Shown: positions 34,224 to 43,723 of the stretch, one piece after another
Numbering within the stretch: position 1 is the first letter of the stretch
Layout: each line of letters begins with the position of its first letter
DNA from: Actinoplanes sp. NBC_00393
GTDB taxonomy: Bacteria; Actinomycetota; Actinomycetes; Mycobacteriales; Micromonosporaceae
Length of the DNA stretch: 64,000 nt
Assembly (NCBI RefSeq): GCF_036053395.1
Contig: NZ_CP107942.1
Span: forward strand, 1-64,000
Direction: 5' to 3'
Made by a program: the position numbers and the translations under genes
Notes under the pieces: generated by a model
Database searches by the model: none
Told to the model about the DNA's origin: nothing
Seen by the model: only the letters and a program-made list of their open reading frames with translations

Positions 34224-35114
34224 ATGATCGAGTGGCTGATGGACGGCCTGGTCCGTTGGCTCGCCGAGAAGGCCGTGGGGCTTCTCGGCGAGCTGATGGA
34301 CTTTCTGGCCTCGTCGTTGTTCACCTCGCCGGACGTCACGTTGTTGCCGCAGGTGCAATCGATCGCCGGCAAGAGCGCCCTGGTCGTCAACGGTTGCTTC
34401 GTGCTGGCCATCATCGCCGTCGGTGTCGCCGTCATGCTCGGCGACTCGGTGACGATGCAGCAGGGCGCCAAAGAGTTGATCCCGCGGCTCGTCATCGGGT
34501 TCATCCTGTCGGTGTTCGCGGTCCCGTTGACGGGCGTACTGATCGGCGTCGCCAACGCCTTGACGGTGTCCATGCTCGGTACTTCGTCGCCGACGAACGA
34601 GATGGTTCCGTTCGTTCAGGTGCGCATCGCCGCGGCCTTGACCGACGGGCCTTCCGCGCTCATGGCTGCCGTCACCGGGCTACTGATCGTCGTGCTGATG
34701 TTCATGCTCATCGTCAGCTGGCTGGTGCGCATCGGCGTACTGGTGCTCCTCGCCGGGATCGCGCCGGTGGCGCTGGCCTGCTACGCCGTGCCGTGGACGC
34801 AGGCCGCGGCCGACCTGTGGTGGCGCAGCCTTCTGGGCTGCCTGGCCACGCCGACGTTGCAGGCTGTGGCGTTCTCCACCGGCGTCGATCTGCTGATCGA
34901 TCCGGAGGCGAACCTGCCTGTTCGTCTCGGCGAGCAGGGCTCGGACATGACGAATCTGCTGTTGGTGATCGTCGTGCTGTGGATCACCGTCAGGATTCCG
35001 GGCCTGGTGGGCCGATTCGTCACCCGTCAAAGCGGGGGCCCGAATGTCACCGGCCTGATCCTGCGCACCGTCACGGTGCAGAGCCTGACCCGTGGCTTGA
35101 AGGGAGGCCGTTGA
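34224..35114 (+). CDS. VirB6/TrbL-like transfer membrane protein
   Basis: A 296-residue protein with about six membrane segments, and the conserved-looking block LLAGIAPVALACYAVPWTQAAADLWWR near residue 175, as in TrbL/VirB6-type inner-membrane channel subunits. It follows the pilin by 6 bases and overlaps the next gene by TGATG. It would form the membrane channel for DNA transfer. Confidence 0.72.
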   Translation: MIEWLMDGLVRWLAEKAVGLLGELMDFLASSLFTSPDVTLLPQVQSIAGKSALVVNGCFVLAIIAVGVAVMLGDSVTMQQGAKELIPRLVIGFILSVFAVPLTGVLIGVANALTVSMLGTSSPTNEMVPFVQVRIAAALTDGPSALMAAVTGLLIVVLMFMLIVSWLVRIGVLVLLAGIAPVALACYAVPWTQAAADLWWRSLLGCLATPTLQAVAFSTGVDLLIDPEANLPVRLGEQGSDMTNLLLVIVVLWITVRIPGLVGRFVTRQSGGPNVTGLILRTVTVQSLTRGLKGGR

Positions 35115-36007
35115 TGAACGACTTCGATAACACCGCTCACCGCGCAGCTGTGACGGCCGACGTGAACGCCCCGGACCGGATCGCGTTCGGGCTGACATTT
35201 CGGCAGCTCGGCATCATCGGTGGTGCCGGTCTCGCCGGGCTCGGTATCTACCGCCGGTTCGGGCCGCTGCTGCCACCGCTGGCCTGGCTCGTCGCCGGGA
35301 TCGTGCTGTTCGCGGTGGCTGTCGTCGTAGCGCTGGGCCGCCGTGACGGTCTGCCGCTGGACGTGTGGCTGCGACACGGATTCATGCTGTCGCGTAGCCC
35401 GCGCACGCTGGCTCCCGGCCGGGCACGTGCCGCCTCGGTCGCGGCCGTGGCCGGCAAACCGAGCGTCCCGGCGCCGCTGCGTTCCCCGGCCACGGCGATC
35501 AGCCCGGCCGGGATTCTGACCAGCGAGGGCACCGATCGGGTGCTGATCGCCTGCGGCACCACCAACATCCACCTGCGCACCGGCGGCGAGCAGACAGCTC
35601 TGGTGGACGGGTTCGGACGGTTCCTCAACAGCCTGACCGGCCCGACGCAGATCCTCGTGGCCGCCCAGCGCCATGACCTGACCGCGTACGCGCAGTCGAC
35701 CGCCGACCGGGCGCCGCGCCTGCCCCACCCGGCGTTGCAGGCCGCCGCCGACGACTACGCCGCGTTCCTGCTGGACCTCGACGCCGACCGCGAGCCGCTA
35801 CACCGCCAGGTCATCGCAGTGCTCACCGGCGAACACGCAGCCGACACCGCCGTCCGCGCGCTGTCCGCGCTGGGTGTCGAAGCCACCGCGCTGGACGGGC
35901 CGGCCGTCACCGCGGCGCTGGCGAACGCGGTCGATCCGTTCGATTCCCCGGTGCCCGGCCCGCGTGCCGTGCCGGGCACCCCGATCACCCTGCGGAGCAC
36001 AACATGA
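35114..36007 (+). CDS. PrgI-like type IV secretion membrane protein
   Basis: A 297-residue protein. The N-terminal 80 residues (PDRIAFGLTFRQLGIIGGAG, two membrane segments, then GRRDGLPLDVWLRHGF) match the PrgI-type proteins that precede VirB4 in Gram-positive conjugation systems. The remainder, about 200 residues, is soluble. AGGGAGG sets the ATG. It overlaps both neighbours. Confidence 0.7.
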   Translation: MNDFDNTAHRAAVTADVNAPDRIAFGLTFRQLGIIGGAGLAGLGIYRRFGPLLPPLAWLVAGIVLFAVAVVVALGRRDGLPLDVWLRHGFMLSRSPRTLAPGRARAASVAAVAGKPSVPAPLRSPATAISPAGILTSEGTDRVLIACGTTNIHLRTGGEQTALVDGFGRFLNSLTGPTQILVAAQRHDLTAYAQSTADRAPRLPHPALQAAADDYAAFLLDLDADREPLHRQVIAVLTGEHAADTAVRALSALGVEATALDGPAVTAALANAVDPFDSPVPGPRAVPGTPITLRSTT

Positions 36008-37749
36008 AACTGAACAAGAGCAGAAGCACGGCCGGCGGGGCACAGATGCCGTCCCCTGCCGCCGTGCACGTCACGCCGCAGCACGTACGAGTCGGTGACG
36101 GTTACGCCGCGACGTTCGTGGTGTGCGGCTATCCAGCCGAGGTCGGCCCGGCGTGGCTGGAGCCGCTGCTGTCCTACCCCGGCCGGGTCGACGTCGCGGT
36201 CCATCTCGATCCGGTGGCGCCGCAGCTTGCCGCCTCGATGCTGAAACGTCAGCGTGCCCGGCTGGAGTCGTCGCGGCGTCTGGACGCCGGGCAGGGCCGG
36301 TTGGGTGATCCGATGACCGAGGCGGCGGCGGCCGATGCCGCCGACCTGGCCGACCGGGTGGCTAGGGGCGCGGCGAAGCTGTTCGAGGTCGGCATCTACG
36401 TCACCGTCCATGCCCGAGACCTCGACGAGCTGCGTACGATCACCGCAGGCGTCAAATCGGCCGCAGCCAGCGTGTTGCTCGACCTGCAACCGGCGACGTT
36501 TCGCCACCAGCAGGGCTGGGTCTCCACGTTGCCGCTCGGAGTGGATCCGCTGCGGATGCGCCGCATCCTCGACACCACCGCCCTGGCCGCCGCGTTCCCG
36601 CTCGCCTCGGCAGACCTGCCCGCCGCGGCACCGGGTGTCGTCCCGGTCCCGGACGGCGTGATCTACGGGGTGAACACCACCAGCAACGGCGTGCTGCTGT
36701 GGAACCGGTGGGCGCAGGACAACCACAACAGCGTGGTGCTCGCCCGTTCCGGCGCGGGCAAGAGCTACTTCGTCAAGCTGGAAGTGCTGCGCAACCTGTA
36801 CCAGGGCACGCACGTCGCGGTCGTCGACCCGGAGGACGAGTACACCCCGCTGGTCGAGCACGTCGGCGGCTCCGTTGTGCAGCTCGGCCGGCCCGGCGTA
36901 CGGGTCAATCCGCTCGAACTGCCCGCCGACAACCGGCCGGACACGCTGACCCGCCGCGGCCTGTTCCTGCACATCCTGATCTCGGTCATGCTCGGTGCAG
37001 CGCCTGCACCGGCCGAACGAGCCGCCCTCGACCGGGCCATCATCACCACCTACAGCCAAGCGGGCATCAACGCCGACCCGGCAACCTGGAACAGGCCCGC
37101 GCCGCTGCTGCGCGACCTCACCGCAGTCCTGGCCGCGGACACCGATCCGGCGGGCGCGCAGCTCGCGGCACGGCTGGCCCCGTGGACCACGGGCAACTTC
37201 GCGGCGCTGTTCGACGGGCCGAGCACCGTCACCCCGGCCGCCCACCTGGTGGTGTGGTCGCTGCGGCACCTCCCCGACGAGCTGCGCACCGTAGGAACAC
37301 TGCTGGCGCTCGACGCGATCTGGTCGGGCATCGACGCTCCAGGCACCGGCACGCACCGGCGGCGACAACTGGTCGTGGTCGACGAGGCGTGGCTGCTGAT
37401 GCGCGACGGCGAAGGCGCCCGGTTCCTGTTCCGCATGGCCAAGGCCGCCCGTAAACGCTCGGCAGGCCTGTGCGTGGTCACCCAGGACGCGGCCGATGTG
37501 CTGGCAACCGACCTCGGTCTGGCGGTCGTCTCCAACGCGGCGACCCAGGTGCTGATGCGCCAGTCCACGCAGTCCATCGACGCCGTCACCGAAGCGTTCA
37601 ACCTAACAGCGGGGGAGGCGCGGCTCTTGCTCGCGGCGCCACGCGGGGAAGGCCTGCTCGTCGCGGGACGATCGCGGATCCCGTTTCGCAGTGTCGGGTC
37701 CGCGGCCGAGCACCGAATCGCGATCACCGGACTCGGGGAGGCACCGTGA
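36004..37749 (+). CDS. virB4: VirB4-family conjugation ATPase
   Basis: A 581-residue ATPase. Walker A ARSGAGKSYFVK has Lys253; Walker B LVVVDEAW lies near residue 460, followed by the RxxKSAGL-like KAARKRSAGLCVVTQD and QSTQSIDAV. VirB4 proteins power pilus assembly and substrate transfer at the membrane. The N-terminal 240 residues are the usual VirB4 N-domain, somewhat short. ATGA overlap with the previous gene and GTGA overlap with the next place it firmly in the operon. Confidence 0.85.
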   Translation: MKLNKSRSTAGGAQMPSPAAVHVTPQHVRVGDGYAATFVVCGYPAEVGPAWLEPLLSYPGRVDVAVHLDPVAPQLAASMLKRQRARLESSRRLDAGQGRLGDPMTEAAAADAADLADRVARGAAKLFEVGIYVTVHARDLDELRTITAGVKSAAASVLLDLQPATFRHQQGWVSTLPLGVDPLRMRRILDTTALAAAFPLASADLPAAAPGVVPVPDGVIYGVNTTSNGVLLWNRWAQDNHNSVVLARSGAGKSYFVKLEVLRNLYQGTHVAVVDPEDEYTPLVEHVGGSVVQLGRPGVRVNPLELPADNRPDTLTRRGLFLHILISVMLGAAPAPAERAALDRAIITTYSQAGINADPATWNRPAPLLRDLTAVLAADTDPAGAQLAARLAPWTTGNFAALFDGPSTVTPAAHLVVWSLRHLPDELRTVGTLLALDAIWSGIDAPGTGTHRRRQLVVVDEAWLLMRDGEGARFLFRMAKAARKRSAGLCVVTQDAADVLATDLGLAVVSNAATQVLMRQSTQSIDAVTEAFNLTAGEARLLLAAPRGEGLLVAGRSRIPFRSVGSAAEHRIAITGLGEAP

Positions 37750-40214
37750 CCAGCCCACCCACCTGGCCGATAGACCTCGCGCAATGGATTCTCGCCCGGC
37801 CCTGGCTCGGCGTCATCGTCGCCGCCGCGATCGTCGGGTGCGTGTTCGGCAACGACCAGCTCCTCGCCTGGCGGCATCGCCGGTTCACCACCGGCGCACG
37901 GTGGGTGACCATCGCGGCCCCGCCGGAGGTCACCGCCGAGGCAGCCGCCGCGTTCTGGACCACCCTGGCCGGGGTGCTGACACCATCGGTGTGGCGGCGC
38001 CGGGTGTTCGGCTATCCGCATGTCGGGTGGGAGTACACCTGGACCGGTCGGGCCTTGGCGATCCGGGTGTGGGTGCCCGGCACGGTGCCGCCCGGTGCGG
38101 TCGAAGCCGCTGTCCGGGCCGCCTGGCCCGCCGCCACCACGAGCACCGAGGACGCGCACGCGCCGATACCCGCCCGGGTGGGGGAGCAGCTCGGTGGGGC
38201 GCATTGGCCGCAGCACGCCGACGTGCTGCCATTGCGCGCCGAGCACGACACCGACCCGCTACGGGCGCTGTTCGCCGCCGGAGCCGAGGTCCGGCACCGC
38301 GAACACGCCTGCGTCCAGGTACTGGCTCGCCCGGCACCGGCCCGCCGGGTCCGCAGCGCACGCCGGTTAGCCGCGACCGCGAGCAACCATCCACACGGAC
38401 GGCCCGACCTGGCCACCAGGGCGGTGTCCGGCACGGCGCGGCTGGCGATCGAGCCGCTGCTGTGGCTGATCGAGGTGTTCCTGCCTGGCCCGTCCCGGCC
38501 CCGCAGCCCGGCCACCGCCACGGCGGCACGCGCGGTCGAACGGGACCCTGTCGCCGGCGCCGACGCCCGCACGGTCGTGGACAAGGCCGTACGGGTGCCG
38601 CACTTCGAAATCGCGATCCGGTTCGCCGTAGCCACCGACGCGGCCAAGACTCCACCCAGCGAAGAGCGGGCCGAACAGATCCGGCAACGGCTCGCCGGGC
38701 TCGGGCACACGATCGCCTCGGCCGCGGCCGCGTACACCGGCCCGAACCGGCTGCGGCGGATGAAGATGCCGCAGCCGGTCGCCACGCTCGCCGGGCGCCG
38801 GTTGCGGCGCGGGTTCCTGGCCACTGTGCCGGAGCTCGCCGCGCTCGCGGCACTGCCGCAGGACCTGGCGGTGCCGGGCCTGGACCGCGCCCGGGCCAAG
38901 GCGATGCCGGCGCCGGTACAGGTGCCGTCCGGCGGCCGCGGCGTGAAGGTGCTGGGCCGTTCGCAGATCGGCAACCACAGCGTCGGGTTGCGCGTGGCCG
39001 ACGCCCGCCAGCATATGCACGTGGTCGGCAAGACCGGCGTCGGCAAGTCCACGCTGCTGCTGAACATGATCCTCGGCGACATCAAAGCCGGACGCGGAAC
39101 CGTGGTCATCGACCCGCGCGGGGATCTGATCACCGACATCCTCGACCGGCTGCCCGCCTCGTACGCCGACAAGATCGTGATCATCGACCCGGACCAGGAG
39201 AACCCGGCTTGCTTCAACCCGCTCGACGACCAGGGTGACCCGCACCTGGCGGTGGACAACCTCGTCGGGATCTTCGCGAAGATCTTCCAAGGGCAGTGGG
39301 GACCACGCATGGACGACACCATGCGCGTCGCCTGCCTGACCCTGATGCGGCACGCGAAACCCACGCTCAGTCTGGTGCCGTCGCTGCTGCAGGACCGGCA
39401 GTTCCGCGGCCGGTTCACCCACGGCCTGGACGACCCGGACGGCCTCGGCGGGTTCTGGCTCTGGTACGACGGCATCAACGAGCAGTTCCGCGGCCAGGTC
39501 ATCGCACCCGTCCTCGCCCGCCTGCGCGCATTTCTGCTGCGTGACTTCGTCAAGAGCGTCATCGGCAACGCGCACAGCTCGTTCGACATGGGACGCGTGC
39601 TCGACGGCGGCGTCCTGCTGTGTCGGCTACCGAAGGGCATCCTCGGCGAAGAGACGAGCCGGATCCTCGGCTCGATGATCGTCGCCCGAGTGTGGCAGGC
39701 CGCCATCGCCCGCGCTGCGATCCTCGAGGACGAGCGCAAAGACGCCACCTTGTTTGTGGATGAGTGCCACAACTTCCTCACGCTGCCGGGCAGCATCGGG
39801 GACATGCTGGCTGAGGCGCGCGGGTTCCGGCTCGGCCTGGTCCTGGCGCACCAGGACCTCGCACAGCTGCCGAAAGATATCGCTGCGGCGCTGTCGGCCA
39901 ACGCCCGGTCGAAGGTGTTCTTCAACGTCGACCCGGCCGATGCCCGGGAGCTGTCACGGCACACCAAACCGGAACTGGACGAGCATGATCTCGCCCATCT
40001 CGACGTCTACACCGCCACCGCTCGGCTGCTGGTCGGCAACCGGGAGCTGCCGGCGTTCACCTTCCTCACCAACCCGCCGGCACCGGCGGACGGGGAGCCG
40101 ACCACGATCCGCCGCGCGTGTGCCGCAGCGAACGTCGCGGGCGAAGGCGAGCCGCCGATGCAGCGGCTCGCCCGGAAGGCGATGAAACGGCGCATGACCG
40201 AGCGGGACAGCTGA
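37746..40214 (+). CDS. Type IV coupling protein (TraD/TraG-like DNA-transfer ATPase)
   Basis: An 822-residue protein. An N-terminal membrane segment (about 15-32) is followed by a long region and then the ATPase: Walker A GKTGVGKSTLL with Lys434, ATP-domain sequence RGTVVIDPRGDLITDIL, and Walker B TLFVDECHNF near 671, followed by ARGFRLGLVLAHQDLAQL. It would bring DNA to the type IV channel. GTG 37746 overlaps the virB4 stop. Compared with classical TraG, the N-terminal domain is larger and Arg/Ala-rich. Confidence 0.85.
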   Translation: MTSPPTWPIDLAQWILARPWLGVIVAAAIVGCVFGNDQLLAWRHRRFTTGARWVTIAAPPEVTAEAAAAFWTTLAGVLTPSVWRRRVFGYPHVGWEYTWTGRALAIRVWVPGTVPPGAVEAAVRAAWPAATTSTEDAHAPIPARVGEQLGGAHWPQHADVLPLRAEHDTDPLRALFAAGAEVRHREHACVQVLARPAPARRVRSARRLAATASNHPHGRPDLATRAVSGTARLAIEPLLWLIEVFLPGPSRPRSPATATAARAVERDPVAGADARTVVDKAVRVPHFEIAIRFAVATDAAKTPPSEERAEQIRQRLAGLGHTIASAAAAYTGPNRLRRMKMPQPVATLAGRRLRRGFLATVPELAALAALPQDLAVPGLDRARAKAMPAPVQVPSGGRGVKVLGRSQIGNHSVGLRVADARQHMHVVGKTGVGKSTLLLNMILGDIKAGRGTVVIDPRGDLITDILDRLPASYADKIVIIDPDQENPACFNPLDDQGDPHLAVDNLVGIFAKIFQGQWGPRMDDTMRVACLTLMRHAKPTLSLVPSLLQDRQFRGRFTHGLDDPDGLGGFWLWYDGINEQFRGQVIAPVLARLRAFLLRDFVKSVIGNAHSSFDMGRVLDGGVLLCRLPKGILGEETSRILGSMIVARVWQAAIARAAILEDERKDATLFVDECHNFLTLPGSIGDMLAEARGFRLGLVLAHQDLAQLPKDIAAALSANARSKVFFNVDPADARELSRHTKPELDEHDLAHLDVYTATARLLVGNRELPAFTFLTNPPAPADGEPTTIRRACAAANVAGEGEPPMQRLARKAMKRRMTERDS

Positions 40215-40232
40215 TCCAGGCGTACGTGTGCG

Positions 40233-40299
40233 GGCTCGCTTGGGTGCGGCGCTGGGGGCTCGCTTGACGGCGTCTGCGAAACGAGCCGCCAAGCGAGCC
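40233..40299. repeat. Direct and inverted copies of a 10-mer after the coupling-protein gene
   Basis: GGCTCGCTTG occurs at 40233-40242 and 40257-40266, and its complement CAAGCGAGCC at 40290-40299. Either direct copy can pair with the third to form a hairpin. This could be a terminator with two alternative stems, or a site for a DNA-binding protein such as an origin of transfer. No nick-site motif is recognised. Confidence 0.55.
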
Positions 40300-40311
40300 T
40301 GCCGCGCGCCG

Positions 40312-40322
40312 GCTGTCAGGTC
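40312..40322 (+). promoter_or_regulatory. GCTGTCAGGTC operator-like site
   Basis: Exact match to the 11-base motif found again at 41347-41357 and, reversed, at 41275-41285. It lies about 95 bases before the start of the replication-relaxation gene. Confidence 0.5.
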
Positions 40323-40417
40323 CCTGAGCTGGCCGGACCGGCCCGATGGGCCGATCACAACCAAGATCCAGATGCCCAGACTCCCTATCGGGTCTCTCTC
40401 CACCGGGGGTGATGTCC

Positions 40418-41281
40418 ATGCCGCTTTCGCGTACGGCCAGCCTGCTGGCCATCTATCCGCACATCACCCGTCGTGATCGTCATCTGCTCCAGCTCCTCGA
40501 CGATCACCAGGTTCTGACCACCGGTCAGATCCATCGGGTGCTGTTCCGAGCCCGCCGAACCTGCCAGCTGCGGCTCAACGAGCTGGCGGCGCTGGACCTG
40601 CTGGAGAGGTTCCGGTTTTTCCGCGACGGCGGCGGCACCCAGCCGTGGCACTGGACGCTCGGCTACAACGGGCAGCGATTCCAGGCCGCCGCCCACCAGC
40701 GGCCCGAGCCCACCCTGCGCGCCAGCCGCCAGACCGTGCAGCGGCTATCGGCGAACCCTCGGCTGAACCACCTCATCCTGACCAACGAGTTCTTCGTCCG
40801 GCTTACCGAGCACACCCGTCGGCATCCCGAAGCTCGGCTGGACCGATGGTGGTCCGAGACGACCGCCACCCGGCAGTACCGGGTCATCACCCCGGACGGG
40901 CATGGCCTGTGGAGCATCGCCGACACGACCGTCGGCTTCTTCCTGGAGGCCGACACCGGCACCGAACCGCTGAGCCGGGTGATGGCCAAGCTGGACAAGT
41001 ACGCCAAGCTCACCAATCAGGGCGGCCCGCGTTATCCGGTGCTGTTCTGGGTCGGCAGCGAATCGCGTGAGGACCATCTCCACCGGCACCTACGCGCCCG
41101 GCGCAGCGCGGTTCCCGTCGCGACCGCCACCCACGACAGCGATCCCGCCGAAACGGTGTGGCTCCCCGGCGGCGCCACCAGCCGAATCCGGCTCTTCCAG
41201 CTGCCCAGCGACCACGGTCAACCGGTAGCGGGTAACCCGACGTTCGGCGACGAGGCTTCCGCGCGCTCTGACCGGACCTGA
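40418..41281 (+). CDS. Replication-relaxation family protein
   Basis: A 287-residue protein. The N-terminal winged helix (RRDRHLLQLLDDHQVLTTGQ, then RRTCQLRLNELAALDLLERF) and the central ELFVRL/EADTGTEPLSRV region match the Replic_Relax family, DNA-binding proteins often coded beside transfer genes in actinomycete plasmids and elements. GGGGG at 40405-40409 favours the ATG at 40418; ATG 40412 is too close. It may act in relaxation or replication of the element. Confidence 0.75.
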   Translation: MPLSRTASLLAIYPHITRRDRHLLQLLDDHQVLTTGQIHRVLFRARRTCQLRLNELAALDLLERFRFFRDGGGTQPWHWTLGYNGQRFQAAAHQRPEPTLRASRQTVQRLSANPRLNHLILTNEFFVRLTEHTRRHPEARLDRWWSETTATRQYRVITPDGHGLWSIADTTVGFFLEADTGTEPLSRVMAKLDKYAKLTNQGGPRYPVLFWVGSESREDHLHRHLRARRSAVPVATATHDSDPAETVWLPGGATSRIRLFQLPSDHGQPVAGNPTFGDEASARSDRT

Positions 41282-41357
41282 CAGCCCGAAGCGTCTACCT
41301 GTCAGCGCAGGCCAGAGGGCTGATCGCGATTCCTGACAGCGGTGGTGCTGTCAGGTC
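41275..41357. promoter_or_regulatory. Four CTGTCAG/CTGACAG sites including a 9-bp palindrome
   Basis: GACCTGACAGC at 41275-41285, CCTGTCAG at 41298-41305, and the perfect inverted repeat CCTGACAGC-N6-GCTGTCAGG at 41332-41355. The cluster stands before the gene at 41582. It is the best-formed copy of the motif in the window and is probably an operator. Confidence 0.65.
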
Positions 41358-41581
41358 GTGAAGCTACGGTGCAGCTTCCTTCTCTTCTTTGTTCGCACCG
41401 CCGCCCGTCTGGCTCCTTGCGGGATCTGCCCGCGCCCGCCGTGATCACCCACAGCCCACCTTCAGGTCGGCCCGTGATTCACGCCCGGCGCCTCATCGGC
41501 AGCTTCCCCGGTCCAGACGCCGCGATCCGGTGGTTCCAAACGCACACCCCATTCATCGCTTCGCGAAGGGAGCACCCTGTC

Positions 41582-42283
41582 ATGCCCAAGTCCACGAACT
41601 CGTCCGACCAGATCGTCACCGTCTGCTTCAACCCCGGTGAAGACGCCGACTGGTTCGCCGCCTCCGAGAAGGTCAACGACCTCATGCAGGCCAACGGCAC
41701 CCCCGCCCGCCGCTTCCGCGTCCGCCACCGCACGCTGATCGGCTGGCTGACCCGCTTCTTCGGCTACTACCTGCTCGACGCCGCACGCCGCTTCGGCGCG
41801 GTCACCCTGGCCGCCGGCGGCCGCAAGAGCCGCCTCGATCTGCCCGGCATGGCGACCATTGCCGCGAACCAGGCCGTCGCCCGGTGGCGCGCCTGGAACC
41901 TGCACATTGCCGCCACCACTCCGAATGCCCGCGTCTGGGAGGACTACCTCGCCCAGCACCACAACGACCCGGCCAAACTGTCCCTCGCCGAAGCCCGTCG
42001 CCGCTTCGAGCAACAACCTCGGGTCCTCGCGATGCTCGCCTACGACGGCGGCCACACCTTCGACCCGTACGAGCTGTCGGTCTACCAGGCCGGTGAGGCC
42101 ACCTACGCCGGGCTCTACTGGCGCGTCGCGCTCATCGGCGACGCGCTGATCACCACCGACGGCCGCCTGCTGAAGCCCGCCAGCGACACGCTCGCGGACC
42201 GGTTCCGATTCCTCAACGAGGCGTGCGGCTACCTGCGCCGCCTCAACACCCACGCCCGGCTGTGCGCTGTCGCCATCGCATAA
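41582..42283 (+). CDS. Hypothetical protein (233 aa) of the transfer region
   Basis: A basic protein with RFRVRHRTLIGWLTRFFGYYLLDAARR in the N-terminal half; no catalytic motif. GGGAG before the ATG sets the start; the upstream extension is not coding. It follows the palindromic operator and ends in a strong hairpin, so it is probably a single-gene unit that may be highly regulated. Function unknown. Confidence 0.65.
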   Translation: MPKSTNSSDQIVTVCFNPGEDADWFAASEKVNDLMQANGTPARRFRVRHRTLIGWLTRFFGYYLLDAARRFGAVTLAAGGRKSRLDLPGMATIAANQAVARWRAWNLHIAATTPNARVWEDYLAQHHNDPAKLSLAEARRRFEQQPRVLAMLAYDGGHTFDPYELSVYQAGEATYAGLYWRVALIGDALITTDGRLLKPASDTLADRFRFLNEACGYLRRLNTHARLCAVAIA

Positions 42284-42298
42284 CGGACCCCCGACTTC

Positions 42299-42332
42299 GA
42301 GGACCGGACGCAGCCCGCTGCGTCCGGTCCTC
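42299..42332 (+). terminator. Terminator hairpin
   Basis: GAGGACCGGACGCAG at 42299-42313 pairs perfectly with 42318-42332 (15 bp, 4-base loop), 15 bases after the preceding stop. Confidence 0.75.
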
Positions 42333-42418
42333 AGCCTGTCCGCCGCTGGCCGAGACAGGAGCATCACCGCCCGGCGCACTCCGCGCCGGGTCCAACCCCT
42401 GTTCCCGAGGAGGAACCT

Positions 42419-43645
42419 GTGGAAATCCAATCCCTATCACCCGCAACCCAAGCCGTACTGCGAGCTGTCGCCGAACTCGAACAGGCCAACGCCCACGAAC
42501 TGGCCGAGAAGTCCGGCAAAGCCCGGTCGACCACCGACCGGGCAATCAAGACCCTGGCCGACGCGGGTCTGATCGTCGCCGTCGACCCCGAAGCCGACTC
42601 GGACGACGGCACACCGACCCGGTGGGCACTCAGCGAAGCCACCGCCGACCAGCTGAGCCCGTCCGACTTCACCGACGAACCGATCGCCGGCCCGGACGAA
42701 ACCGAAATCGACGGCACCGGCGACGAGCCCAACTCCGCGGACATCGGCCAAGCCGAGCCCAACGACCACCCGGCCGACGCTACGGAGGAGGACACCACTA
42801 CCGACCACACCGATCACGGACAACAACCCCAGGCCGCCGTGCGGAACGAGACAGTCGGCGCCGTCCGGCAGACACGTCCCGCGGACCGCAAGGTGATGGC
42901 CATCAAGGGCGTCCTCGCGGAGTTCGGTGACGAGGGCGCGACCCTCGACCAGATCGTGGCGGAGAGCGGGATCAGCCACCCGACCACCAGCCGGCTGCTC
43001 GCCGCGATGGAGCAGGCCGACGCCGCCCGCCGCCTACCGGGGGCCAGCGGACGATGGATCACCGGACCGACGAAGGCCAGCGAGGTCGACCCGGATCCCA
43101 AGCCGCCGCGCTGCCCGCTGTGCACCCAGATCATCCGCGGTGCCACCACCATGCCGAACGTCATCGCGACGATCCAAACGCTCGTCCACCCGGACGGCAA
43201 CCTGCTCCTGGTCGGCCCGGACGGCCAAGTCCACACCGTGGCTCTCCCCAAGGGCACACCCCTGCCCACGTCCCGCACGCCGGACACCGTGACCCGCCCC
43301 AACGACGGACCCGCCAACTCCGACGGCAGCCAACCGCTCGGCCGCGGCGACCTGGAGCGGCTCACCTTGGCCGTCCTGGAAGCCAACCCGGGCAAGCCGC
43401 TGACCCCGCAGGACATCGCCACCGTGATCGGCACCCAACTCGGCCGCACTGTCAGCTCCGGCGCAGTCCGCAACAACTGCACCAAGCTCGGAGCCGCCGG
43501 CCGCATCCTGCTGGTCTCCGAGAGCCCGCTGACGTTCGTCTTCCCGGCACCGGAAGCCAGCACCGCGACCGACGGCGCCGAACCGCACGACGCGGGCCAA
43601 GACGGCAGCGTCGCCCAGACCGCCGGCGACGTCGAGCAGACCTGA
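42419..43645 (+). CDS. Multi-winged-helix DNA-binding protein
   Basis: A 408-residue protein. Residues 8-50 (ATQAVLRAVAELEQANAHELAEKSGKARSTTDRAIKTL shape) form a winged helix, a second HTH lies at about 158-205 (GVLAEFGDEGATLDQIVAESGISHPTTSRLL shape), and a third DNA-binding-like region at about 320-365 (LTPQDIATVIGTQLGRTVSSGAVRNN shape). Acidic linkers separate them. GAGGAGG precedes the GTG start. Three tandem HTH units suggest a nucleoid- or partition-type or regulatory role on the element. It is a candidate binder for the CTGTCAG sites. Confidence 0.65.
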   Translation: MEIQSLSPATQAVLRAVAELEQANAHELAEKSGKARSTTDRAIKTLADAGLIVAVDPEADSDDGTPTRWALSEATADQLSPSDFTDEPIAGPDETEIDGTGDEPNSADIGQAEPNDHPADATEEDTTTDHTDHGQQPQAAVRNETVGAVRQTRPADRKVMAIKGVLAEFGDEGATLDQIVAESGISHPTTSRLLAAMEQADAARRLPGASGRWITGPTKASEVDPDPKPPRCPLCTQIIRGATTMPNVIATIQTLVHPDGNLLLVGPDGQVHTVALPKGTPLPTSRTPDTVTRPNDGPANSDGSQPLGRGDLERLTLAVLEANPGKPLTPQDIATVIGTQLGRTVSSGAVRNNCTKLGAAGRILLVSESPLTFVFPAPEASTATDGAEPHDAGQDGSVAQTAGDVEQT

Positions 43646-43723
43646 CCGAAGTCCCGCCCGAGCGCCACCCCGCTCATCCACGGCGGACACCACAACCGCC
43701 GAAGTCATCCCATCCACCCCGTG

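Noticed and set aside
35755..37368. A 537-codon minus-strand frame opposite virB4
   Set aside because: Antisense to a conserved ATPase with all motifs; composition is shadow-like.
38012..39967. A 651-codon minus-strand frame opposite the coupling-protein gene
   Set aside because: Ser/Arg/Ala composition and full antisense position to a conserved ATPase mark it as a high-GC shadow frame.
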